Below are positions 53,273 to 63,993 of a DNA stretch of 64,000 bases, one piece after another. The notes under the pieces are model-generated. The model saw only the letters and a program-made list of their open reading frames with translations. It was not told the origin of the DNA and searched no databases. The position numbers and the translations under genes were made by a program. The stretch spans positions 1-64,000 of the forward strand of contig NZ_JAAAPJ010000028.1 of NCBI RefSeq assembly GCF_009909145.1, read 5' to 3'. The stretch is from Corallococcus silvisoli. GTDB taxonomy: Bacteria; Myxococcota; Myxococcia; Myxococcales; Myxococcaceae. Each line of letters begins with the position of its first letter. The first letter of the stretch is position 1.

Positions 53273-53281
53273 AGGACCCCC

Positions 53282-54480
53282 ATGAGCAGACGTACTGTGT
53301 TGGTGACCGGCGCCAGTGTGGCGGGCCCCACCCTGGCCTACTGGCTGCGCCGCTACGGGATGGACGTGGTGGTCGTCGAGCGCGCGCCGGAGCTGCGGAC
53401 CGGCGGCCAGACGGTCGACGTGCGCGGCGCGGGAAGGACGGTCGCGCAACGCATGGGCCTGGAGGACGCCATCCGCGCCTGCTCCACGAACGAGGAGGGC
53501 ATCGCCTTCGTCGACGCGAACAACCGGACGCGCGCCGCCTTCGACGCGAAGGCGTTCGGGGGCGAAGGGCTCATCGCGGAGCTGGAGATCCTCCGGGGCG
53601 AGCTGGCCCGGCTCCTGGTGGAGCGCACGCGCGATGACGCCGAATACATCTTCGGGGACTGCGTGACCGGGCTCGAGGACGACGGGGAGCGGGTGCGGGT
53701 GACGTTCCAGCGGGGGGCGCCCCGCACGTTCGACCTGGTCATCGCGGCGGAAGGGATTGGCTCCAGGACGCGGAAGCTCGTCTTCGGTGACGAGGTGACG
53801 TTCCGCGCGTTCGACCTCCACACCGCCTACTTCACGATTCCGCGCGCGCCCTCCGACGGCCAGCAGGCCCGCTGGTTCAACGCGCCGGGCAGCCGGAACG
53901 TGACGCTGCGCCCCGACAACCTGGGGACGACCCGCGCGCTGCTGTCCTTCCAGGAGCCACCCCAGGGCTACGAGCGGCTGGAACCCGCGCGGCAGAAGGC
54001 GCTCCTGAAGCGCACCTTCGCCGGCCTCGGATGGGAGACGCCGCGAGTGCTGGCGGCCCTGGATGACTCGCCGGACTTCTATTTCGAGGCCATCGGACAG
54101 GTGAAGATGCCCCGCTGGTCGAAGGGGCGCGTGGCCCTGGTGGGCGACGCCGCCTACTGCGCCTCCCCATCAGCGGCATGGGCACGAGCCTCGCGCTCGT
54201 CGGCGCCTACGTCCTCGCCGGAGAGCTGATGCGCCACGGCGACCACCGCCAGGCCTTCGCGTCCTACGAAGCCCTCATGCGGCCCTACGTGAATCAGGCC
54301 CAGCAGCTTCCGAAGAGCGCGCCGCGCCTCGCCTCCCCGCGGACGCGCGCGGGCATCGCGTTGGGGCATGCGGTCCTCCGGCTCGCGACCGCCCCCGGCC
54401 TCCGGCGCATCCTGGGCAAGGTGCTGTCACCCTCGGCGGACGCCATCACCCTGCCGGACTACGCCCCCGTCGCGAGCTGA
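53282..54480 (+). pseudogene. FAD-dependent monooxygenase interrupted by a one-base frameshift
   Basis: A PHBH/UbiH-like flavin monooxygenase. The N-terminal Rossmann motif VTGASVAGPTLAYWLRR, the middle AAEGIGSRTRKLV (DG motif) and GRVALVGDAAYCASP (GD motif) are intact, then the frame breaks at the C4 tract 54165-54168. Adding one C restores ASPISGMGTSLALVGAYVLAGEL and a 399-residue protein ending at 54480. In the present frame translation ends at 54229. Either a true recent mutation or a sequencing error in a C run; the rest shows no decay. Second gene of the MarR operon. Confidence 0.8.
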
Positions 54481-54486
54481 AGCACG

Positions 54487-54508
54487 GGCCCCGCGTCCTC
54501 CAGGGGCC
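54487..54508 (+). terminator. short hairpin after the monooxygenase
   Basis: GGCCCC / GGGGCC, 6-base stem with a 10-base loop, followed by TTCGGCTTC, seven bases after the stop. The rest of the 212-base gap to the next gene holds nothing else supported. Confidence 0.35.
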
Positions 54509-54692
54509 TTCGGCTTCACACCGGGGGTGGACCGCGACGGTGACCTTCGCGCCGCCCTGACGCTCCCCCAGTAGGGCCTCGGAGCCAAGGCCGCACGGGT
54601 CGTCCGGGACGCCACTGGAGTCAGGGAAAACCGGGCACGCGCGGGCCGTCTTCCCATTGACACCCATGCACCGGACCCATCAGGGTCCGGGA

Positions 54693-56318
54693 ATGAGGAT
54701 GAACGCCGGACCCATGCGGGCCGCGGACAAGGCCCGACAGAAGGCCTTCCGTACGGCCTTTCCGTCCTACGGCCCCCAGCGGCCGTCCTGGGGAGGCAGG
54801 CTCTTGCGCCTCTTCGGGTGGGGCCTGCTGATCCTGGGCGCCTTCCTCTTGGTCGTCGTCATCGACGGGTGGCGTGCGTTCGGGCGGGGCGCGGAGGGGG
54901 CGCGGCTGGAGCGGATGGTGCGCTCGCCGCAGTGGCAGGACGGCGGGTTCGTCAACCCGCAGCCCATCCTGAACAACTGGGAGCGCTCGCTGTCGGACCT
55001 GTTCCACGGCAGCTCCGACGCCAGTCCGCGGATGCCGGTGGTGGTGGACCGCATCGACCCGGAGCGCTTCGCCACGCCGCCGCCGGACGGGCTGCGCGTC
55101 ACCTGGATGGGGCACTCGTCCACGCTGGTGGAGGTGGACGGGCACCGCGTGCTCACGGACCCCATGTGGGGCGAGCGCACGTCGCCGCTGGAGTGGATTG
55201 GACCGAAGCGCTGGTTCCCGGCGCCCATCGCGCTGGACGCACTGCCGCCCATCGACGCGGTGGTCATCTCGCATGACCACTACGACCACCTGGACTTCGC
55301 GACCATCACGGCGATGAAGGATTGGGACACCACGTTCGTGGTGCCGCTGGGCGTGGGGGCGCACCTGGAATACTGGGGCGTGCCGGCGTCGCGCATCGTG
55401 GAGCTGGACTGGTGGGAGCGCACGAAGGTGAAGGGGTTGGACATCGTGTGCACGCCGGCGCGGCACGCGTCGGGCCGGTTCCTGCAACGGGACAAGACGC
55501 TGTGGGCGGGCTGGGCGCTCGTGGGACCGGCGCACCGGGTCTACTACTCGGGTGACACCGGCCTGTTCCCCGCGATGGAGGAGATTGGCGCGAAGCTGGG
55601 GCCGTTCGATTTGACGATGATCGAGACGGGGCAGTACGGCGCGGGCTGGCCGGACTGGCACCTGGGGCCGGAGCAGGCGGTGCTCGCGCACCGGCTGGTG
55701 CGTGGCCGGTTGATGTTGCCGGTGCACTGGGGGCTGGTGACGTTGGCGTCGCATGGGTGGACGGAGCCCATCGAGCGCTCGTTGGTGGCCGCGAAGCACG
55801 ACAGCGTGGGCATCACCGCGCCCCGTCCCGGACAGGACTTCCTCGCGAGGGCACCGCCGCCGGTGGAGCGCTGGTGGCCGGACCGCCCATGGAAGACCGC
55901 GGAGGAGGCGCCCATCGTGGCCAGCCAGATTCCGCCCAAGGTCCGCGAAGGGCCTCCGGCGCTGCCGCTGCTCGCGGTTCCGGCGACGGCCAGCCCGCCC
56001 TCGGCGAAATCGCAGGGCGCGGGAGCACAGGTCGTGACGCCACAAGCGACACCGCCAGCGCCGGCTCCGCCGTCCCCCGCTCCGCAGGGCGCGAACGCGG
56101 CGGAAGCGACGCCGCGGGGCGCGAGTCCGACGGCCTCGAGCCCCCAGGATGCCAATCCGCCGAGCACGGCTCCGCAGGGAGCCAAGGCGACCGGCGCGAC
56201 GGCTCCGAGCGCGGGCCCGACGGCGGTCCGTCCGCAAGTCGCGAACACGGAGGTCGCGGCGCCTCCCACCCCCCACCCGCCCGGCGCGGGGACGACGGTC
56301 GCTGCGCCGCATGAGTGA
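54693..56318 (+). CDS. membrane-anchored NAPE-PLD/UlaG-like metallo-hydrolase with Pro/Ala tail
   Basis: About 541 residues. One N-terminal membrane segment (LFGWGLLILGAFLLVVVI, about 40-57) precedes a metallo-beta-lactamase-fold domain: TWMGHSSTLVEVDG, VLTDPMW, the metal motif ISHDHYDHLD, PARHASGR, YYSGDTG and LPVHWG. This set is typical of NAPE-PLD/UlaG-type hydrolases acting on phosphodiesters or lactones. The last about 140 residues are Pro/Ala/Thr-rich. Several starts (TTG 54657, ATG 54666, 54693, 54699) are possible. Its stop (TGA 56316-56318) lies inside the first copy of the triplicated start of the next gene. Confidence 0.8.
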   Translation: MRMNAGPMRAADKARQKAFRTAFPSYGPQRPSWGGRLLRLFGWGLLILGAFLLVVVIDGWRAFGRGAEGARLERMVRSPQWQDGGFVNPQPILNNWERSLSDLFHGSSDASPRMPVVVDRIDPERFATPPPDGLRVTWMGHSSTLVEVDGHRVLTDPMWGERTSPLEWIGPKRWFPAPIALDALPPIDAVVISHDHYDHLDFATITAMKDWDTTFVVPLGVGAHLEYWGVPASRIVELDWWERTKVKGLDIVCTPARHASGRFLQRDKTLWAGWALVGPAHRVYYSGDTGLFPAMEEIGAKLGPFDLTMIETGQYGAGWPDWHLGPEQAVLAHRLVRGRLMLPVHWGLVTLASHGWTEPIERSLVAAKHDSVGITAPRPGQDFLARAPPPVERWWPDRPWKTAEEAPIVASQIPPKVREGPPALPLLAVPATASPPSAKSQGAGAQVVTPQATPPAPAPPSPAPQGANAAEATPRGASPTASSPQDANPPSTAPQGAKATGATAPSAGPTAVRPQVANTEVAAPPTPHPPGAGTTVAAPHE

Positions 56319-56433
56319 CGCGCGGCGGGCCGCGTTGCACGGGGCCTTCAAGGCCACGGCCTCCGGCATGAGTGACGCGCGGCGGGCCGCGTTGCACGGG
56401 GGCCTTCAGGGCCACGGCCTCCGGCATGAGTGA
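56311..56433 (+). CDS. short ORF made of two start-segment copies
   Basis: A 40-residue ORF from copy 1: two MSDARRAALHG units, the second shifted by the extra G, ending at TGA 56431-56433 on top of the ATGAGTGA of copy 3. It overlaps the end of the metallo-hydrolase gene. It may be translated as a coupling ORF or be a frameshifted N-terminal extension of the next gene. No sign of independent function. Confidence 0.3.
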   Translation: MSDARRAALHGAFKATASGMSDARRAALHGGLQGHGLRHE

Positions 56434-56477
56434 CGCGCGGCGGGCCGCGTTGCACGGGGCCTTCAGGGCCACGGCCT
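56311..56477 (+). repeat. three tandem copies of a 57-base translation-start segment
   Basis: Copies begin at ATG 56311, 56368 and 56426. Each starts ATGAGTGACGCGCGGCGGGC and codes MSDARRAALHGAF/L. Copy 1 is 57 bases (19 codons), copy 2 is 58 because its G tract has five G (56398-56402) instead of four; copy 3 leads into the DUF3293-type gene. Copies 2 and 3 share GGGCC where copy 1 has AGGCC. Confidence 0.9.
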
Positions 56478-56875
56478 ACGTCGTGCGCCCGCACCCGCTC
56501 GTCGGAGGCGTGAAGCACGTGCTGCGCGTGGACGCCGCGCACCCGGCGCTCGACGCCGCGCTCACCGCGCACGGCTTCACCAGCTGGGCCTTCATCACCG
56601 CGTGGAATCCCCGCGCGCACCCACGGCCGCTCCGCACCAACGAGCGCCTTCAGCGCTCCCTTTTCGCGCTGCTCGAAGCCCGGGGGCAGCCGTTCGTGTC
56701 CGCCATCGGCGTCGCGGACGACCGGAGCTGGTTCGAGGAGAGCGTCTTCGTCCCCGGCCTGTCCCGGGACGAGGCCCTCCGCATCGGACGGCTGTTCGAC
56801 CAGGAGGCCGTGGTCTGGAGCCGCGTGGACGGAAGCGCGGAGCTGCTGGAGTGTCTGGCGTTCGCCGGTCCCTGA
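56426..56875 (+). CDS. DUF3293-like protein
   Basis: 149 residues starting at the third start-segment copy. The core (AFITAWNPRAHP, N-RLQRSLFALL, WFEESVFVPGLSRDEALRIGRLFDQEAVVW) matches the DUF3293 pattern, small cytoplasmic proteins of unknown function often near metabolic genes. No membrane segment. If the extra G at 56398-56402 were absent, an in-frame protein could begin at copy 1 with two more 19-residue units. It probably depends on translation coupled to the upstream gene. Confidence 0.75.
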   Translation: MSDARRAALHGAFRATAYVVRPHPLVGGVKHVLRVDAAHPALDAALTAHGFTSWAFITAWNPRAHPRPLRTNERLQRSLFALLEARGQPFVSAIGVADDRSWFEESVFVPGLSRDEALRIGRLFDQEAVVWSRVDGSAELLECLAFAGP

Positions 56876-56884
56876 GCCTCGACA

Positions 56885-56921
56885 GGGTGTCGTTCACGTC
56901 ACACCCGCGGTGACGACACCC
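56885..56921 (+). terminator. terminator-like hairpin after the DUF3293-like gene
   Basis: GGGTGTCGT(T)CAC (56885-56897) pairs with GTGACGACACCC (56910-56921) with one bulged base, ten bases after the stop. Confidence 0.6.
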
Positions 56922-57030
56922 ATTCGCGACCCGCCCCTCACGTCGGTGACACGGGATGATGCCATCGTCTCCGCCCCCGAGGGTGCGGCGGTGCGCCCCT
57001 CCCCCCTCCTTCCCTCCAGGAGCCGCCTCG

Positions 57031-58935
57031 ATGCAGCCTTCCGTCCCCCGCGCGCGTGATGCCGCGCGTCCCAGCGTCTTCCTCCTCGCCGGCGCCTTCG
57101 TCACCGGCCTGCTGCTCTTCATGCACGGCGGCTGCGGCGACCAGGAGTGCGTGAACGCCTTCGACTGCCAGGAACAGAACCCCGCGCCGGAAGGCCAGGG
57201 CTGGACCTGCGTCGACCACGTCTGCCGGGCCGTCACCCTCCAGCCCCCGCCCACCAATACCGACGCGGGCACGGACGACGCGGGCACGGGCGACGGGGGC
57301 ACCGCCGCCACCGTCTCCGTGAAGATCATCGCGTTCAACGACTTCCACGGGCAGTTGGAGCCCGCGAGCGGCAGCGGCGGCCAGATTGCCCAGGCCTTCC
57401 TGGCGGACGGCGGCCCGGATCGCGTGAACGCGGGCGGCGCCGTGTACTTCGCCCGCCACGTCGCGGAGCTGCGCGCGAAGAACCCGAACAGCGTGGTGGT
57501 GTCCGCGGGCGACCTCATCGGCGCCACGCCGCTGCTGTCCGCGCTCTTCCATGACGAGCCCACCATCGAGGCCATGAACCAGATGGGCCTGGACCTGAGC
57601 GCCGTGGGCAACCACGAGTTCGACGAGGGCGGCTCGGAGCTGCTGCGCATGCAGTCCGGTGGCTGCCACCCCGTGGACGGCTGCCAGGACGGCACCGGCT
57701 TCTCCGGCGCGAAGTTCAAGTTCCTCGCGGCCAACGTGGCCACCGGCCCGGGCCGCACCCTCTTCCCGCGCTACGACGTGCGCACCTTCCAGGGCGTGAA
57801 GGTGGCCTTCATCGGCATGACGCTGGAAGGCACGCCGAACATCGTCACGCCGACGGGCGTCGCCGGCCTGGAGTTCAAGGACGAGGTGGAGACCGTCAAC
57901 GCGCTGGTGCCGGAGCTGAAGTCGCAGGGCGTGAACGCCATCGTCGTCGTGGTGCACGAGGGCGGCACGCCCGCGGTCGACTCGCTCTACAACGAGTGCA
58001 AGGGCATCTCCGGCCCCATCGTGGACATCGCCCAGAAGCTGGACCCCGCCGTGAGCGTCATCCTCAGCGGCCACACCCATCAGGCCTACAACTGCACGCT
58101 GAGCGGCAAGCTGGTCACCAGCGCCGCGTCGGTGGGCCGGCTGCTCACGGACATCGACCTGACCCTGGACGTGGCCACCGGGCAGGTGCTGAAGGCCCAG
58201 GCCCAGAACGTCATCGTCACCCGCACGGTGACGCCCGACTCCGCCACCACCGAGCTCATCACCCGCTACAAGGGCCTCACCGCGGCGCTGGAGAACCGCG
58301 TCATCGGCTGGATTGCCCAGACCCTGGTCCGCGGCAACATCCAGACGGACCCCACCGGCCAGTCCACCATGGGCTTCGTCATCGCGGACGCGCAGCTGGA
58401 GGCCACCCGGCCCGCGAACCTGGGCGGCGCCCAGATTGCCTTCATGAACCCCGGCGGCGTGCGGGCCGACCTCGTGCGCGACCCGGCCAACCCCAGCGAC
58501 CTCGGCGCCGTCACCTACGGCGAGTCCTTCACGGTGCAGCCCTTCGGCAACAGCCTGGTCACCCTGACGCTGACCGGCGCGCAGATTGAGCGCCTGCTGG
58601 AGCAGCAGTGGCCCAACGCCAGCACCACCCGCATCCTCCACCCGTCCGCGGGCTTCACGTATGCGTTCAGCGCGTCCGCGCCCCCGGGCTCCAAGGTGGA
58701 CCCCGCCAGCATCCGGCTGAACGGCACGACGGTGGATCCGGCCGCGAACTACCGCGTCACGGTGAACAGCTTCCTCGCTCCGGGCGGCGACGGCTTCAGC
58801 GTCCTCACGGAGGGCAAGGCCCCCCTGGGCGGCGCGGTGGACACCGACGCGCTGGAGGCCTACCTGGCCGCGCGGAGCACGGAGGCCAACCCGCTGCCGG
58901 CCCCGGCGCTCGACCGCATCACCCGGCTGCCGTAG
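57031..58935 (+). CDS. 5'-nucleotidase/UDP-sugar hydrolase-type lipoprotein
   Basis: 634 residues. A hydrophobic signal with lipobox HGGC, a Cys-rich stretch, a DAGTDDAGTGDGG linker, then two domains. The metallophosphatase domain (about 95-350) has FNDFHGQLEP, SAGDLIGATP, VGNHEFDEG and LSGHTHQAYN metal motifs. The C-terminal 5'-nucleotidase domain (about 400-630) has MNPGGVRADLV, TYGESFTVQPFGN and FLAPGGDGF substrate motifs. It should dephosphorylate extracellular nucleotides for scavenging. AGGAG before ATG 57031 fixes the start. Convergent with a small lipoprotein, 12 bases between stops. Confidence 0.88.
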   Translation: MQPSVPRARDAARPSVFLLAGAFVTGLLLFMHGGCGDQECVNAFDCQEQNPAPEGQGWTCVDHVCRAVTLQPPPTNTDAGTDDAGTGDGGTAATVSVKIIAFNDFHGQLEPASGSGGQIAQAFLADGGPDRVNAGGAVYFARHVAELRAKNPNSVVVSAGDLIGATPLLSALFHDEPTIEAMNQMGLDLSAVGNHEFDEGGSELLRMQSGGCHPVDGCQDGTGFSGAKFKFLAANVATGPGRTLFPRYDVRTFQGVKVAFIGMTLEGTPNIVTPTGVAGLEFKDEVETVNALVPELKSQGVNAIVVVVHEGGTPAVDSLYNECKGISGPIVDIAQKLDPAVSVILSGHTHQAYNCTLSGKLVTSAASVGRLLTDIDLTLDVATGQVLKAQAQNVIVTRTVTPDSATTELITRYKGLTAALENRVIGWIAQTLVRGNIQTDPTGQSTMGFVIADAQLEATRPANLGGAQIAFMNPGGVRADLVRDPANPSDLGAVTYGESFTVQPFGNSLVTLTLTGAQIERLLEQQWPNASTTRILHPSAGFTYAFSASAPPGSKVDPASIRLNGTTVDPAANYRVTVNSFLAPGGDGFSVLTEGKAPLGGAVDTDALEAYLAARSTEANPLPAPALDRITRLP

Positions 58936-58947
58936 CCACGGCCGCGC

Positions 58948-59352
58948 TCAGGGACCCGAGCCGCCTGTCGCGGGGCTCGAGTCGCTGGGCTGGAAGATGC
59001 CGGTGGTGGGCACGGGCGGCGGATTGATCTCCAGGCGCCGCCCCCCCGTCACGCGCTCGGCCAGCTCATCGAACTGCAGATCCAGCAGCTTGCCGGAGCC
59101 CTGCTGGGGGAGCCCGAAGCGGATCCGCCAGTAGTTGGGCTCGAAGCGCACCCCTTCGGAGCCCTTCGCCAGGACGAGGCCGTTCTGGTGGGCATACTCC
59201 GCGCCCGAGTCGACGACGTTGCGCTCCCCCAGCTCCGCCTGCACGTCCGGGGACGAGGGGGGCACGGGGGTGCGGCGCGTGGGGCCGGTGGCACAACCAA
59301 CGCCCGCCATGAGGACAGGCAGGAGAGCGGCGACGAGGAAGCGGGGGGCCAT
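58948..59352 (-). CDS. small lipoprotein, unknown function
   Basis: 134 residues. Lipobox MAGVGC (Cys20) and a Pro/Ser/Thr-rich segment, then a compact mature part (NGLVLAKGSEGVRFEPNYWRIRFGLPQQGSGKLLDLQFDELA fold) with no Cys. Asp is not at +2, so outer-membrane sorting is likely. No family recognised. Confidence 0.7.
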   Translation of the reverse strand: MAPRFLVAALLPVLMAGVGCATGPTRRTPVPPSSPDVQAELGERNVVDSGAEYAHQNGLVLAKGSEGVRFEPNYWRIRFGLPQQGSGKLLDLQFDELAERVTGGRRLEINPPPVPTTGIFQPSDSSPATGGSGP

Positions 59353-59441
59353 ACCCGAACCTTGGGCACGCCCCCGTCAAGCCGCACCGTGGGGCACCTT
59401 GCGGAACCCCCTGCCGTCGCATGCTCGCCCGGAGCAACGGC

Positions 59442-59460
59442 GCGGGGGGCGCGCCCCCGC
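59442..59460 (-). terminator. hairpin downstream of clpP
   Basis: GCGGGGG / CCCCCGC, a perfect 7-base stem with a 5-base loop, 20 bases after the clpP stop on the minus strand. Confidence 0.45.
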
Positions 59461-59480
59461 TCGCCTGGAGGCCCGCGGCG

Positions 59481-60080
<600 letters not shown>

Positions 60081-60160
60081 GGCCCCCGTACCCTAATCGT
60101 CCCCCTTCCCGCGCGCTCCCCCCTTCTTGCGCGAGCGTGCGCTGTCCCACGATTGGGGGG

Positions 60161-60178
60161 CCCGGGGCGGCCCCCGGG
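60161..60178 (-). terminator. hairpin downstream of fumC
   Basis: CCCGGGG / CCCCGGG stem (7 bases, 4-base loop) between fumC and clpP, 14 bases after the fumC stop; simple G+C palindrome, so tentative. Confidence 0.4.
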
Positions 60179-60192
60179 GGTCGGACGGCGGC

Positions 60193-61590
60193 CTACAGCC
60201 CCCCGGTCATCTTCTCCGGGCGGACCCACTGGTCGAACTGTTCTTCGGTGACGAGCCCCAGCTCCACCGCGACCTCCTTGAGCGTCCTGCCCTGCTTGTG
60301 CGCCGTCTTGGCGATCCTCGCCGCGTTGTCGTAGCCGATGTGCGGGTTGAGCGCCGTCACCAGCATCAGGCTGCGCTGGAGGTTCTCCTGGAGGCGCGGG
60401 AGGTTGGGCTCGATGCCCACCGCGCAGTTCAGCCGGAAGCTGCGCATCCCGTCCGCCAGCAGCCGGCAGCTCTGGAGGAAGTTCTGGATGAGCAGCGGCT
60501 TGAAGACGTTCAGCTCGAAGTTGCCGGACGCGCCGCCCAGGGAGATGGCCACGTCGTTCCCCATCACCTGGGCGCACAGCATGGTGAGCGCCTCGCTCTG
60601 CGTGGGGTTCACCTTGCCCGGCATGATGGAGCTGCCCGGCTCGTTCTCCGGGATGTTGATTTCGCCAATGCCCGAGCGCGGCCCGGACGACAGCCACCGG
60701 ATGTCATTGGCCACCTTGAACAGCACCGCCGCCAGGCCCTTGAGCGCGCCGTGCGCCTGCACCAGCGCGTCGTTGGCGGCCAGCGCCTCGAACTTGTTGG
60801 GCGCGGTGATGAAGCCATGGCCGGTGAGCCTGGCGATCTCCACCGCCACGCGCTCGGCGTAGCCCGGGGGCGCGTTGAGGCCGGTGCCCACGGCGGTGCC
60901 GCCCAGCGCCAGCTCCGACAGGTGCGGCAGCGCGGCCTCGATGTGACCCTTCGCGCGCTCCAGCTGCGCCACGTACCCGCTGAACTCCTGGCCCAGCGTG
61001 AGCGGCGTCGCGTCCTGCAGGTGCGTGCGGCCAATCTTCACGATGGACTGGAACGCCTGGGACTTCTGGGCCAGCACGTCGCGCAGGGCCTGAAGCTCCG
61101 GAAGCACGTGCTTCACCACGGCCTCCACGGCGGCCACGCTCATCGCGGTGGGGAACACGTCGTTGGAGCTCTGGCCCTTGTTGACGTCGTCGTTGGCGTG
61201 CACCTTGCGCGCCTCGCCGCGCTCGCCGCCCATGAGCTCCGAGGCGCGGTTGGCCAGCACCTCGTTGCAGTTCATGTTCGTCTGGGTGCCGCTGCCCGTC
61301 TGCCACACCAGCAGGGGGAACTCCTCCTCGTGCTGTCCGGCGAGGACCTCATCCGCGGCCTTCACGATGGCCTGGGCCTTGTCCTTGGGCAGGGTGCCGT
61401 TCTCCAGGTTCACCAGCGCGGCGGCCTTCTTCACGAGCACCAGCGCGTGCACCAGCGCCGGAGGCATGCGCTCCGTGGAGATGGCGAAGTTCTGGCGGCT
61501 TCGCTGCGTCTGCGCGCCCCAGAGCCGGTCGGCGGGGACTTCGATGGGACCGAAGGTGTCCTTCTCGATGCGAACGTTCTTCGTGCTCAC
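60193..61590 (-). CDS. fumC: fumarate hydratase class II
   Basis: 465 residues from a GTG with GGAGG eight bases upstream. Oxygen-stable homotetrameric fumarase converting fumarate to malate in the TCA cycle. Signature GSSIMPGKVNPTQSE (catalytic Ser loop), GRTHLQDATPLTLGQE (catalytic His region) and SSNDVFPTAM are intact. The frame is open further upstream, but VSTKNVRIEKDTFGPI is the normal N-terminus. Malate synthase, encoded about 0.7 kb away, also makes malate. Confidence 0.93.
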   Translation of the reverse strand: MSTKNVRIEKDTFGPIEVPADRLWGAQTQRSRQNFAISTERMPPALVHALVLVKKAAALVNLENGTLPKDKAQAIVKAADEVLAGQHEEEFPLLVWQTGSGTQTNMNCNEVLANRASELMGGERGEARKVHANDDVNKGQSSNDVFPTAMSVAAVEAVVKHVLPELQALRDVLAQKSQAFQSIVKIGRTHLQDATPLTLGQEFSGYVAQLERAKGHIEAALPHLSELALGGTAVGTGLNAPPGYAERVAVEIARLTGHGFITAPNKFEALAANDALVQAHGALKGLAAVLFKVANDIRWLSSGPRSGIGEINIPENEPGSSIMPGKVNPTQSEALTMLCAQVMGNDVAISLGGASGNFELNVFKPLLIQNFLQSCRLLADGMRSFRLNCAVGIEPNLPRLQENLQRSLMLVTALNPHIGYDNAARIAKTAHKQGRTLKEVAVELGLVTEEQFDQWVRPEKMTGGL

Positions 61591-61687
61591 GGTGCTGGCC
61601 TCCAGCGGACAGGAACGATGTCCCGCGCGATTAACATCCTCGCCCCTGTCCGTCAGGCCCAAGTGCTCCGCGGCCCCCATACGACGC

Positions 61688-62047
61688 TCAGACGCGACGC
61701 TCCCAGCGCGGCGCGTCCTCGTCCACGGGCGTGCTCCCCACCCGGGCAATCCAATCCAACGGCCCCTGGAAGGGGGCCCGGCCTCCGGGCCGCGCCGGGG
61801 TGAACCCCCAGAGCAGCACATAGAGCAGCAGGCTCATCCCTCCGGACGCGAACAGCAGGAGCACGAACGCCACCCGCACCAGCGCGGCGTCCACGTCCAG
61901 CTCCCGAGCCAACGCCGCGCACACGCCCAGCAGCGCCCGCCCCTCTCCCCGGTGCAGCGGCACCGTGCGCGTGCGGCAGTGCGAACACCGCGCCGCCCCC
62001 TCGGACAGCTCCCGCGAACAAGCCCTGCACCGCGTCGTGACGTCCAT
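61688..62047 (-). CDS. zinc-ribbon PspC-domain protein
   Basis: 119 residues. An N-terminal zinc ribbon (CRAC-x10-CSHC) is followed by a PspC domain: GRALLGVCAALARELDVDAALVRVAFVLLLFASGG and a membrane segment LLLYVLLWG. PspC proteins take part in phage-shock/envelope stress responses in enterobacteria; here there is no pspA nearby and the role is unknown. The C-terminal 30 residues are soluble. Divergent from malate synthase. Confidence 0.8.
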   Translation of the reverse strand: MDVTTRCRACSRELSEGAARCSHCRTRTVPLHRGEGRALLGVCAALARELDVDAALVRVAFVLLLFASGGMSLLLYVLLWGFTPARPGGRAPFQGPLDWIARVGSTPVDEDAPRWERRV

Positions 62048-62203
62048 GAGCTGGCCTCTCCGTCCGCCCCCCGCTTGGCGAGATGGGGGCTCCATCCCTA
62101 CCTACGGAGGCCGCCGCCGGGTGATTGCATCCCCCAGAACTCGTGATTTCGCGGGGTTCTGTCCCGGTGCGTCAGTGAATTTACAGATTTAATGATGGCG
62201 GTG

Positions 62204-62234
62204 TTGACAGCCTTACAGGCAAGCAGCTTCTAAT
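62204..62234 (+). promoter_or_regulatory. candidate sigma70 promoter of malate synthase
   Basis: TTGACA (62204-62209, perfect -35) and TCTAAT (62229-62234, five of six) are 19 bases apart, 85 bases upstream of the aceB start. The 272-base divergent region around it (62048-62319) also has an A+T-rich stretch at 62176-62194 that could hold a regulator site. Confidence 0.5.
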
Positions 62235-62319
62235 TCACCCCGACTTCCCTTCCACAGACGGCAGGGGCATCTTTCAGCCCGTTGAGCCGCCTTTACAACG
62301 CATCTCGTCAGGAGCCGAC

Positions 62320-63942
<1,623 letters not shown>

Positions 63943-63986
63943 CGTTTCGAAGCACCGACGTTCTTCTTCAACCCTTCACCGCAGCC

Positions 63987-63993
63987 CCGAGGA
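63987..63993 (+). promoter_or_regulatory. ribosome binding site for the gene beyond the right edge
   Basis: CCCGAGGAG at the very end of the window resembles a Shine-Dalgarno sequence for a plus-strand gene starting just outside, probably co-transcribed with aceB. Confidence 0.35.

Noticed and set aside
56149..56433. A 94-codon frame running into the start repeats
   Set aside because: Upstream of 56311 it is an off-frame reading of the metallo-hydrolase tail; only the repeat-derived 40-codon part was kept, at low confidence.
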